From Paractinoplanes maris (lineage in GTDB: Bacteria > Actinomycetota > Actinomycetes > Mycobacteriales > Micromonosporaceae), in contig NZ_JALPVL010000010.1 of NCBI RefSeq assembly GCF_023544465.1, positions 310,001-374,000 on the forward strand: a stretch of 64,000 nucleotides of DNA, read 5' to 3'. Of this stretch, positions 50,711-58,361 are shown in pieces; the stretch's first letter is position 1; every line of letters starts with the position of its first letter. The position numbers and the translations under genes are program-made. The notes beneath the pieces were generated by a model. That model was not told the origin of the DNA. It saw only the letters and a list, made by a program, of their open reading frames with translations, and searched no databases.

Positions 50711-52405
50711 TCATCGCCGCTGCCACGCCACCGCCAGGACGGCCAGGCCCACGATCACCGCGCCCAGACCCAGAGCCGTTCCCGCGTACGCCGAGAGCAG
50801 CCACCAAGCCGCCCCGGCGACCACCATCGTCAGACCGCCGGCCATCAGCAAAGTGGACGGTGATCGTTCGCCCTCCGCCGCGACGGGTGGCAGCGAGGTG
50901 TCCGGACCGCGCGGAAGCGTCAGCCGCAACCGGGTCTTGCCGACCCCGATCACGTCGTCGTCGTGCAGCGGCTCGGGTCCGGTCAGCCGCCGCCCGTTGA
51001 GAGTCGTCCCGTTGGTGCTGCCCAGATCGCCCACCCAGAACCGCCCACCGGACGGGCTGACCTCGGCGTGCCGCCGGCTCGCATAGGAGTCCGGCACCCG
51101 CAGATCGGCGGTGGCGGCGGTGCCGATCGTCACCGCCCGCTGCGACGGCAGGTCGAACCACGTGGTCGAACCGTCCCCGGCGACGACCTCGAGCCCGGCC
51201 GCCCGAGCCGGCGCCACCCCCGGCCGAGGCGCCGCCGACCGCGGCGCGGCAACCAGCGGCGCGGCAACCAGCGGCGCGGCAACCAAAGGCAGGGCCCCCC
51301 GCGCGCCAACGGAGGGCGCGGCACCCGGCGCGGCGACGGAAGACGCGGCACCCGCTGCGCCAACCGAAGCCGCGTCACCGGGCGCGCCAACCACACGCGC
51401 GACAGCGGAAGCGGCAACCAACGGCGCCGCAACCAGCGGCGCGGCGGCCGTTCGGGGCGCATCGCCGCGAGCCAGCAGCGCGCATCCTTCCGCCACCGCC
51501 AGTTCCGGCTCCTTGACCGTGACCGGTTCGAGCCCGGTCGCCGCGGCGACCAGGGACCGCAGCAGCGGCATGCGACTGCCCCCACCCACGAGCAGCACCG
51601 CCGTCGCCGGGCCGGCCTCGTCCAGCGTGCGCACCACCCGGGAGAGCATCGGCCGGGCCAGGGCCTCGAATTCCGTCCGGGTGACCGTCAGCTCGATGTC
51701 GGCCAGCGGCACGGTCAGGGTGGCCGACTCCGCGAACGACAGCCGTTCCTTGAGCGCCCGCACCTCTTCCCAGAGCAGCAGCCGCGCGGCCCGGTCGACC
51801 GGTGTGAGCGGATCGTCCAGCCGGTGCCAGACGGCCTTGTCCCGCTCGGCGAGGCGGGCACCGACCATCGACACCAGGTCGGCGTCGAGCCGGATGCCGC
51901 CCGTGTCCTCAACCGTGGCGAACCCGTGCTGCTCGTATCCCGCCCCGGTGCGCCGCACCAGGCCCACGTCGCAGCTGCTGGCGCCCGCGTCGACCACGAG
52001 CAACGCCCCGCCCACCTCGAGCCGGTCGCCGAGACAGGCCGCGGCGGCCACCGACTCGCCCACCACCTCGACGCCGCCCAGACCCGCGGCGGTCACCGCC
52101 TCGGCCAGGGCGATCCGCCGCGGACCGGCCCACTCGGGCGGGCACGCCACGGTCGTCTCGACCACTTGCGGCCCGGCCGCCCGGCGCACCTCGGCGGCGA
52201 TGCGGGCCAGGTGCCGCGGCATCAGCGAGCCCGCCCACAGAGGATCGCGGTGCCCCGGATAGATCGGGTCGGCCGACGACGGCGTGAGCGGCGAACCACC
52301 GGCCAGGATCGGGCGGGGCAGCATGCCCGGCGCGCGCAGCATCGCCACCGTGTGCGCGGTGCCGATGCTGATCCCGGCCCGCCACGCCCGTCCCGGCATG
52401 GTCAT
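50711..52405 (-). CDS. Hsp70-like ATPase fused to FHA domain and C-terminal membrane helices
   Basis: About 564 residues. An Hsp70/actin-type ATPase domain lies at about 10-315 (AGISIGTAHTVAML, LLVVDAGASSCDVGLVRR, AVLLVGGGSRMPLL). No DnaK-like substrate-binding domain follows. Instead there is an Ala/Pro/Val-rich linker with repeated AAPLVAAPLVA (about 325-400). A forkhead-associated phosphothreonine-binding domain (about 410-500: SRRHAEVS, LGSTNGTTLNG) and two membrane helices end the protein. It may link chaperone-like ATPase activity to Ser/Thr-kinase signalling at the membrane; that is inference. ATG 52405 follows CACTAT by seven bases; ATG 52414 is also in frame. Confidence 0.85.
   Translation of the reverse strand: MTMPGRAWRAGISIGTAHTVAMLRAPGMLPRPILAGGSPLTPSSADPIYPGHRDPLWAGSLMPRHLARIAAEVRRAAGPQVVETTVACPPEWAGPRRIALAEAVTAAGLGGVEVVGESVAAAACLGDRLEVGGALLVVDAGASSCDVGLVRRTGAGYEQHGFATVEDTGGIRLDADLVSMVGARLAERDKAVWHRLDDPLTPVDRAARLLLWEEVRALKERLSFAESATLTVPLADIELTVTRTEFEALARPMLSRVVRTLDEAGPATAVLLVGGGSRMPLLRSLVAAATGLEPVTVKEPELAVAEGCALLARGDAPRTAAAPLVAAPLVAASAVARVVGAPGDAASVGAAGAASSVAAPGAAPSVGARGALPLVAAPLVAAPLVAAPRSAAPRPGVAPARAAGLEVVAGDGSTTWFDLPSQRAVTIGTAATADLRVPDSYASRRHAEVSPSGGRFWVGDLGSTNGTTLNGRRLTGPEPLHDDDVIGVGKTRLRLTLPRGPDTSLPPVAAEGERSPSTLLMAGGLTMVVAGAAWWLLSAYAGTALGLGAVIVGLAVLAVAWQRR
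51236..51295. repeat. 15-bp tandem repeat in the Hsp70-FHA linker
   Basis: AACCAGCGGCGCGGC occurs twice exactly at 51251-51265 and 51266-51280, with degenerate neighbours on both sides. The unit is in frame and encodes the APLVA repeats; related copies lie near 51416-51440. Confidence 0.8.
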
Positions 52406-52501
52406 GTCAGGCATAGTGCCACGTGATCACGCGATCGCGCTGCGCCACGATGCCCGGGACGCCGCTGGGGGGGTTCCACAACTGGACCCGACCTGCGCCG
52501 A

Positions 52502-52528
52502 GGCCGGTCACACCACCGGTGATCGGCC
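52502..52528 (-). terminator. Hairpin downstream of the CheB gene
   Basis: GGCCGGTCAC and GTGATCGGCC (52502-52511, 52519-52528) form a ten-pair stem with at most one wobble and a seven-base loop. It lies 42 bases after the CheB stop and before the Hsp70-FHA gene start region. There is no T-tract. Confidence 0.5.
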
Positions 52529-52569
52529 TGCCGCGGGCCGCACGCGGACGAAATCCAGGCTGACCCCAG

Positions 52570-53238
52570 TTATGAAACGCGCCCCAGGTCGGCGTTGACG
52601 TGTTTCAGGATCGCCTCGGCGATGGCTTCGACGGCGAGCACCTGCTGGACCCGGCCGGTGGTCACGGCCGCGGCCGGCATCGACGAGAAATCCGAGCTGG
52701 CCTCGTCCTGGGCCAGGACTGTGCCGCCGCAGTGGGCGATCGCGTGGACACCGGCCTGCCCGTCGTGACCCATGCCGGTCAGGATGACCGCCAGGGCTCG
52801 GGTGCCGCAGGTGACGGCCAGCGTCGACAGCATCAGGTCGGCCGACGGCCGGGCCGGCGGCAGGGCCCCGGTCGGGATCAGGCCGATCCGTGCCTCCGAG
52901 GTGACCAGCAAGTGGCGGGCGGGCGGGACGACCAGGACGGTGCCGGGCTCCATGAGCATGCCGTCGGCGGCCAGGGTGACCCGCAGCCGGGTGGAGCGCC
53001 GCAGAATCTCGGCCAGCTGGCTGGCCCGGTTGGGGTCCTGGTGGAGCGCGACGAGAACGGCCGCGGGCAGGTCCGACGGCATCGGCTCGAGCACCCGCAC
53101 GAGCGCGGTGATCCCGCCGGCCGACGCGACCAGCGCGATCACCGGGAACGGCACCGGGAAGGAATCGGGGGAGGGCAGTCTGAGGTCGACCGCGACCGGC
53201 TCCATCGCGGACAGATCCTGGACGCCTTGTTCCGTCAT
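52570..53238 (-). CDS. Stand-alone CheB-type methylesterase domain
   Basis: A 222-residue protein with only the CheB esterase domain. The catalytic triad is visible: S39 in LVASAGGI, H66 in ALHQDPNRAS and D159 in TGMGHDGQAG. No receiver domain is present, so it cannot be phosphorylated like classical CheB. It may demethylate or deamidate a chemoreceptor; the receptor gene at 55444-57072 is near. TAGCCT is seven bases before ATG 53238, with GAGGG also upstream. It follows the monooxygenase gene by 29 bases on the same strand. Confidence 0.9.
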   Translation of the reverse strand: MTEQGVQDLSAMEPVAVDLRLPSPDSFPVPFPVIALVASAGGITALVRVLEPMPSDLPAAVLVALHQDPNRASQLAEILRRSTRLRVTLAADGMLMEPGTVLVVPPARHLLVTSEARIGLIPTGALPPARPSADLMLSTLAVTCGTRALAVILTGMGHDGQAGVHAIAHCGGTVLAQDEASSDFSSMPAAAVTTGRVQQVLAVEAIAEAILKHVNADLGRVS

Positions 53239-53267
53239 CGCCCTCAGGCTACGCCATCGGACGACGG

Positions 53268-54284
53268 TCAGACGCTCCAGCCGATGGCCGGTGCGATGTG
53301 TTTGGTGATCGTCTCGAGGATCCGGGTGTTGTAGGCGACACCGAGCTGATTCGGGACGGTGAAAAGGATCGTGTCGGCCGCCCGGACGGCGGCGTCGGCC
53401 GCGAGTTCCGCGGCGATCTGGTCCGGCTCGCCGGCGTACGTGCGCCCGAAGCGCGACCGGACCCCTTCGAGCAACCCGACCTGGTCCTCGTTGCCCTGGT
53501 TGCCGAAGTAGACGCGGTCGATCTCCTCGGTGATCGGCAGCACGCTGCGCGAGATCGACACGCGCGGCTCCCGGTCGTGGCCGGCCTCGGCCCACGACTG
53601 GCGGTAGAGCGCGATCTGCTCGGCCTGCAACTCGTCGAACGGCACGCCGGTGTCCTCCGACAGCAGGGTGGAGCTCTGCAGGTTGACGCCGATGCCGGCC
53701 GCCCACTGCGCGGTCGCGCGGGTGCCCGCACCCCACCAGATGCGGTCGCGCAGACCGGGGGACTGCGGCTGGATGGCCAGCCCGCCGCTGACGCCGGTGC
53801 GGGCCGGGTCGGTGCGGGCCACCGCCGCACCCGAGATGGCCTCGAGGAAGATCTCGGTCTTGGACCGGGCCAGGGCGGCCGCGTCGGCGCCCTCCGGCGG
53901 GACGTAGCCGAACACCTCGGCCCCGCGCAGCACCGTCTCGGGCGATCCCCGGCTCACCCCCAGCTGCAGGCGCCCGCCGCTGATCAGATCGGCCGCCGCG
54001 GCCTCCTCGGCCATGTAGAACGGGTTCTCGTAGCGCATGTCGATCACGCCGGTGCCGATCTCGATGCGCGAGGTGCGGGCGCCGATCGCCGCCAGCAGCG
54101 GGAACGGTGAGGCCAGTTGCCGCTCGAAGTGGTGCACCCGCACGAAGGCCCCGTCGACGCCGAGCTCCTCGGCCGCCTGGGCCAGCTCGATGGTCTGCAG
54201 CAGCGAGTCGCCCGCGGTGCGGGTCTGCGACCCGGTCGCGTTGCGCCAGTGCCCGAACGACAGGAACCCGATCTTCTTCTTCAC
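53268..54284 (-). CDS. LLM-class flavin-dependent oxidoreductase
   Basis: A 338-residue luciferase-like TIM-barrel protein with KKKIGFLSFGHW, ELGVDGAFVRVHHFERQ, RIEIGTGVIDMRYENPFYMAEEAAAADLIS and RLQLGVSRGSPET. It uses FMN or F420; the substrate is not known. GTG 54284 starts at the conserved sequence; a TTG at 54296 is also possible. It is about 100 bases from the promoter of the leader peptide and EamA gene on the other strand. Confidence 0.88.
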   Translation of the reverse strand: MKKKIGFLSFGHWRNATGSQTRTAGDSLLQTIELAQAAEELGVDGAFVRVHHFERQLASPFPLLAAIGARTSRIEIGTGVIDMRYENPFYMAEEAAAADLISGGRLQLGVSRGSPETVLRGAEVFGYVPPEGADAAALARSKTEIFLEAISGAAVARTDPARTGVSGGLAIQPQSPGLRDRIWWGAGTRATAQWAAGIGVNLQSSTLLSEDTGVPFDELQAEQIALYRQSWAEAGHDREPRVSISRSVLPITEEIDRVYFGNQGNEDQVGLLEGVRSRFGRTYAGEPDQIAAELAADAAVRAADTILFTVPNQLGVAYNTRILETITKHIAPAIGWSV

Positions 54285-54384
54285 GCCAACCCCCAACCCC
54301 GCCGGTGGTCCGGCGATTCCCGCCGGTCACCGGCCCGATCCGGTACGGCGGTGGCCGCGCGCACACCCCTCGCAAGCGGCCCGC

Positions 54385-54390
54385 TACAGT
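54385..54390 (+). promoter_or_regulatory. -10 box of the EamA leader transcript
   Basis: TACAGT at 54385-54390 is followed six bases later by the second ATG of the leader peptide (54397). That geometry matches the leaderless promoters seen repeatedly in this window. Confidence 0.45.
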
Positions 54391-54435
54391 ATGCGCATGC
54401 GCCTCTGGCTCACCGGCTCGCCGCCGCTCACCTGA
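54391..54435 (+). CDS. Candidate leader peptide upstream of EamA transporter
   Basis: A 14-codon frame reads MRMRLWLTGSPPLT and stops at 54435. It may start at the first ATG or at the second one (54397). It precedes the transporter gene by 122 bases, and its stop codon lies at the start of a long-range stem. It may act by ribosome stalling (the Pro-Pro pair is near the end) or attenuation. It could also be chance. Confidence 0.4.
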   Translation: MRMRLWLTGSPPLT

Positions 54436-54516
54436 GCGGGACGGCTGCTCAGCCTCATCGCGTCCGGCCCTGATCGGCCCGCCGCGCACCGGCGCATTCC
54501 CTCAGCACGTCCCGCT
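54435..54516 (+). ncRNA. Structured 5' leader RNA before EamA gene
   Basis: AGCGGGACG at 54435-54443 is exactly complementary to CGTCCCGCT at 54508-54516. The 64 enclosed bases can form small hairpins (GGCT-GCTC-AGCC; GGCC-CTGATC-GGCC). The left arm includes the end of the leader peptide frame, so translation would open it. I could not match it to a known riboswitch. Confidence 0.4.
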
Positions 54517-54557
54517 TCCGCGACCATCCGGATCCGCAGTCGCAGGAGCGATAACCC

Positions 54558-55460
54558 ATGCTTGTCATCGAACCGCAAATCCGCACCACCACCGGACTCC
54601 GCTATCTGATCGTCGCCGGCTGCCTGTGGGGCACCGGCGGCCTCACCGGCACCCTGCTCGCCCGCGAGGGCGGCCTCTCGTCACTCGGCGTGGCCGCCGC
54701 CCGGCTCGGCCTGGGCGGCCTGCTGCTGGTCGCCTTCCTGGTGGCTACCCGGCAACCGGTCCCGCGCGGCCGGGCCGCCTGGACCCGTGTCGCCGTGCTC
54801 GGCGTGCTCGCCGCCGAATTCCAGGCCGCCTACTTCGCCGCGGTCGCGCACACCTCGGTCAGCTTGGCCACGCTGCTCACCATCGGCGCCTCCCCGGTGC
54901 TGGTGCTGATCGCCGAGGCGGTCACCGGCCGCCGCCGGCTGAGCGGCCGTGTCCTGGCCACGGCGGCCGTCGCCCTGGCCGGGCTGGCGCTGCTGGTCGG
55001 CGTCCCGGCGGACGGTCTCGAGCCGGGCCGGATGCTCGCCGGGTCCGGCTTCGCGCTGCTGGCCGCGGCCGGCTTCGCCACCATGACCCTGGTCGCGGCC
55101 CGCCCGGTCGAGGGGCTCGACGAGCTGTCCGCCACCGGCTTCGGCTTCACGCTCGGCGCGCTGGTCCTGGCCCCGATCGCGGTCGCGGGTGGCCTGAGCT
55201 TCACGGCCACCCCGGCGTCGGTCGGTCTGCTGCTGTTCCTGGGCCTGGGGCCGACGGCGCTCGGCTACGCCGCGTACTTCCGGGGTCTGCGCACCACGGC
55301 GGCCGGCACCGCGGCCCTGATGGCGTTGCTGGAACCGCTCGTCGGCACCGCGCTGGCCGTGCTGATCCTGGGTGAGCGGCTGGGCCCGGCCGGCTGGGCC
55401 GGCGCCTTCCTGCTGATCGTGGCCCTGGCCGCGGAGAGCCGGTTCAGCGACGTGCGCTGA
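54558..55460 (+). CDS. EamA/RhaT-type (DMT superfamily) exporter
   Basis: A 300-residue protein with ten membrane helices in two EamA halves. It begins TTGLRYLIVAGCLWGTGGLTGTLLAREG, and the second half contains AGSGFALLAAAGFATMTLVAARP and ALLEPLVGTALAVLILGERLG. Such proteins export amino acids or other small metabolites. AGGAG lies nine bases before the ATG. The upstream leader peptide and RNA stem suggest control by attenuation or a ligand. It converges with the chemoreceptor gene, overlapping it by 17 bases. Confidence 0.9.
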   Translation: MLVIEPQIRTTTGLRYLIVAGCLWGTGGLTGTLLAREGGLSSLGVAAARLGLGGLLLVAFLVATRQPVPRGRAAWTRVAVLGVLAAEFQAAYFAAVAHTSVSLATLLTIGASPVLVLIAEAVTGRRRLSGRVLATAAVALAGLALLVGVPADGLEPGRMLAGSGFALLAAAGFATMTLVAARPVEGLDELSATGFGFTLGALVLAPIAVAGGLSFTATPASVGLLLFLGLGPTALGYAAYFRGLRTTAAGTAALMALLEPLVGTALAVLILGERLGPAGWAGAFLLIVALAAESRFSDVR

Positions 55461-57072
55461 GCTGGAACTGACCGACGATCTCCTGCAGCTCGCGGGACAT
55501 CTCACCGAGGTGTTCCGCGGTCTGCTGGGCCTCGTCGACCCCGGCCGAGGTCACCTGGGCCGCGGTCGCCACCCCGGAGACGTTCTGGGCGATCTCGCCG
55601 GAGCCGGTGGCCGCCTCGACGATGTTGCGGCTCATCTCGGCGGTCGTCGCGGTCTGCTCCTCCACGGCCGCGGCGATCGTCGTCGAGTGCTCGTTGACCG
55701 CCCCGATGATGGTGCTGATCTGGTCGATGGCCGTGATCGCCTCGGTGGTGTCGTTCTGGATGGCCTGCACCCGGGCGGCGATGTCGTCGGTGGCTTTGGC
55801 CGTCTCCTGGGCCAGATCCTTCACCTCGCTGGCGACCACGGCGAAGCCCTTGCCGGACTCGCCGGCCCGGGCGGCCTCGATCGTCGCGTTCAGCGCGAGC
55901 AGGTTGGTCTGCTCGGCGATGGCAGTGATCAGCTTGACCACCTCGCCGATCTCGGCGCTGCTGCGACCGAGCTGACCGATGGTCTGCCCGGCCCGGCGGG
56001 CGCTGTCCACGCCGTCGGCGGCCACCGCGGCGGCCTGGCTGGCACTGCCGGAGATCTCGCGGATCGCGGCGTTCATCTCCTCGGTGCCGGCGGCGACGGT
56101 CTGCACGCTGCGCGACACCTCCTCGGCCGACGAGGCGACCCGGTCGGACTGGCTGGAGGCGCCGGCCGCGGCGTCGGCGATGCGGGCCGAGGCGGTGGTC
56201 AGCTCCTGCGAGGCGCCGGACAGCGTACGGCTGTGGTCGCTGATCCGGTTGAACGCGTCGAGCAGCACCTCGAGGGTGCTGTTGACCGCCCGCCCCATCA
56301 CGCCGAGCTCGTCACCGGTGCTGTCGGGCGCGCGTACGGTCAGGTTCTTGGCCGAGACCTCCCGAAGCGTGTCGACGGTCCGGCTCAGCGGTCCGGTGAT
56401 GCTCCGGGTGACCAGCACGGCGAGCAGCGCGGCCAGGGCCAGGGCCAGGAGCCCGGCCACGATCATGAAGGTGCGCGCGGTGGCCGCGGCCGACTCGGCG
56501 CTCCGTTCGGCCGCGGCCGCGTCGCCGATGGCCTGGCCGGTCAGCTCGTCGATGGCGGTGATGATCTCGCGCATCTGGTCGGTGGCGTCGCCGGCCACCA
56601 GGTCGCCGGCCTGACCGCGGCCGGCCGCCGTGCCCGCGCGGAAGAGTTCGATGATCTGGTCGTCGGTCGTCATGAACTGCCCGAAGGCCCGCTCGGCGGC
56701 GTCGAGAGCGGACTTCTCACCCGCGTCGAGGTCCTCGTCGCGCAGGTCGGCCACGCTCGCGCGGAAGGCACCGGCCGAGGCGAGGAAGCTCTGGCGCGGC
56801 CCGGCCGTGTCCGAGGTCGCGCCGGCGACTCCGCGCACGATGTCGAAGGCGTAGCCGTTCTGCCAGCCGTTGAGGTCGGCGGTGCGGAACTTGGCGACCT
56901 GCGCCTGCCGGCCGATGTCGCCCGCTTGGCCCAGCTCGGTCGTGGCCCGCGAAGCCGTGCTCTGTCCCCACAACCCGACGCCGAGGGCGATCACCATGCA
57001 CAGGCACACCCCGGTGAACGCGCCGCCGAGACGCACGCCGATCCGGATGTTGCTGACGAAACGCGTGATCAT
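55444..57072 (-). CDS. Methyl-accepting chemotaxis protein
   Basis: A 542-residue chemoreceptor. A first membrane helix (about 14-34) is followed by an all-helical extracellular sensor (35-205), a second helix (about 208-228), HAMP (230-285) and a signalling domain. The conserved tip reads ITAIAEQTNLLALNATIEAARAGESGKGFAVVASEVKDLAQ. It would report to CheA/CheW in the control of flagellar motility; those genes are not in the window. ATG 57072 has AAGG about eight bases upstream and is preferred to ATG 57078. It suggests a motile stage in the life cycle. Confidence 0.95.
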   Translation of the reverse strand: MITRFVSNIRIGVRLGGAFTGVCLCMVIALGVGLWGQSTASRATTELGQAGDIGRQAQVAKFRTADLNGWQNGYAFDIVRGVAGATSDTAGPRQSFLASAGAFRASVADLRDEDLDAGEKSALDAAERAFGQFMTTDDQIIELFRAGTAAGRGQAGDLVAGDATDQMREIITAIDELTGQAIGDAAAAERSAESAAATARTFMIVAGLLALALAALLAVLVTRSITGPLSRTVDTLREVSAKNLTVRAPDSTGDELGVMGRAVNSTLEVLLDAFNRISDHSRTLSGASQELTTASARIADAAAGASSQSDRVASSAEEVSRSVQTVAAGTEEMNAAIREISGSASQAAAVAADGVDSARRAGQTIGQLGRSSAEIGEVVKLITAIAEQTNLLALNATIEAARAGESGKGFAVVASEVKDLAQETAKATDDIAARVQAIQNDTTEAITAIDQISTIIGAVNEHSTTIAAAVEEQTATTAEMSRNIVEAATGSGEIAQNVSGVATAAQVTSAGVDEAQQTAEHLGEMSRELQEIVGQFQLSARR

Positions 57073-57094
57073 CGGCATCGCCTTACGCTAGGTC

Positions 57095-57889
57095 GTGCCC
57101 AACGCAAGCGAGGGAGATTCGCGAAACCGTCGTCGTGCGGCGTTCGACGTGCGGGCCGGCGATCCGGGCTCGCCGGTGATCCTGCACGTGCCGCACGCGT
57201 CGCGGGAGCTGACGCCGGCCGCGCGGGCGTCGATCGTCCTGGACGACGCGGCGCTGGACGACGAGCTCGATCACCTCACCGACGCGCACACCGATGTGAT
57301 CGCGCACCGGGCGGCGGACGCGTGCGCCGTACGCCCGTGGGTCTTCACCAACCAGCTGTCGCGCCTGGTCATCGACCCCGAGCGGTTCCCCGACGAGCGC
57401 GAGGAGATGCTGGCGGCCGGCATGGCGGCGGTCTACACCCACGGCTACGCCGGCCGCCGGTTGCGCGGGGAGGATCCGGGGCGTGATGCGACGCTGATCC
57501 GGGAGCACTACGACCCGTACGCCCGGGCCATGACCGACCTGGTGGCCGACCGCCTGGCCGCCACCGGCCGGGCGGTGATCCTCGACGTGCACTCCTACCC
57601 GGCCGAGGCGTTGCCCTACGAACTGCACGGCGACGGTCCGCGCCCGCCGGTCTGCCTGGGCGCCGACGACTTCCACACGCCGCCCGAGCTGCTCACCGGG
57701 TTCGGCCCGTTCGCGGTCGAGGTCAACACCCCGTTCGCCGGCTGTTACGTCCCGCTGCGCTACCACCGCCGCGAGCCGGCCGTGACGGCGCTGATGATCG
57801 AGATCCGCCGCGACCTCTACGTGCATGACCCCCGAGGTCTGGACGAGCTGGCAGGCGCGCTGGCCGTCCTGGCCGCAACGGTCAGCTGA
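57095..57889 (+). CDS. N-formylglutamate amidohydrolase family protein
   Basis: A 264-residue zinc amidohydrolase with VILHVPHASRELT near the start, DAHTDVIAHRAAD, VILDVHSYPAEALPYE and FAVEVNTPFAGCYVPL. It probably removes formyl or related acyl groups from glutamate in histidine-type breakdown, but no other hut gene is adjacent, so the true substrate is open. TACGCT lies five bases before the GTG. It overlaps the convergent MOSC gene by eight bases. Confidence 0.88.
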   Translation: MPNASEGDSRNRRRAAFDVRAGDPGSPVILHVPHASRELTPAARASIVLDDAALDDELDHLTDAHTDVIAHRAADACAVRPWVFTNQLSRLVIDPERFPDEREEMLAAGMAAVYTHGYAGRRLRGEDPGRDATLIREHYDPYARAMTDLVADRLAATGRAVILDVHSYPAEALPYELHGDGPRPPVCLGADDFHTPPELLTGFGPFAVEVNTPFAGCYVPLRYHRREPAVTALMIEIRRDLYVHDPRGLDELAGALAVLAATVS

Positions 57890-58352
57890 CCTCGGCCCGC
57901 ACCGGGCCGACGCGCAGAACGCCGTCGTCGAGCGGGGTGCAGCGGATGCCACCCTTGCCGCGCAGCGCCTTCCACGCGCCCGGGCCGACCGTGACGTCCA
58001 TCCACGCGCACGGGTGAGCCCGCCGGTTGACCCGCAGCCGGACCGGGCCGTCGCCCGAGTCGAGGGTGAGCACCGAGCCGATCAGGTCGTCGACCGGCAG
58101 ACCGGCGATCAGGATGTTGCGCCGCACCGCGACCAGCCCGGTGCCCGGTGGCAGCGACTCCTGACTGATCACGGTCACGCTCGCGTCGTGATGAGCCGGC
58201 CGCCCGAAATACCGGTCACCGGCGATGCCCAGCCCAGCCCGGACCCGTACGTGATCGACCAGCTCTCCCGGCGGTGCCGGCGCCGGACCGTCGGACGGCC
58301 GCCCCTCGAACCGATGCACCGGCGAGGCGAGCAGTTCGACGATCTCCGGCAC
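57882..58352 (-). CDS. MOSC domain protein
   Basis: A 156-residue MOSC protein. LGIAGDRYFGRPAHHDASVTVIS, VRRNILIAGLPVDDLIG and HPCAWMDVTVGPGAWKALRGKGGIRCTPLDDGVLRVG match the family, including the conserved Cys in HPC. MOSC domains carry sulfur or bind molybdenum cofactor. No partner is encoded nearby. TAACAT lies six bases before the GTG start (leaderless). It is followed by the metallopeptidase gene on the same strand upstream. Confidence 0.9.
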   Translation of the reverse strand: MPEIVELLASPVHRFEGRPSDGPAPAPPGELVDHVRVRAGLGIAGDRYFGRPAHHDASVTVISQESLPPGTGLVAVRRNILIAGLPVDDLIGSVLTLDSGDGPVRLRVNRRAHPCAWMDVTVGPGAWKALRGKGGIRCTPLDDGVLRVGPVRAEVS

Positions 58353-58361
58353 GCGACGATG

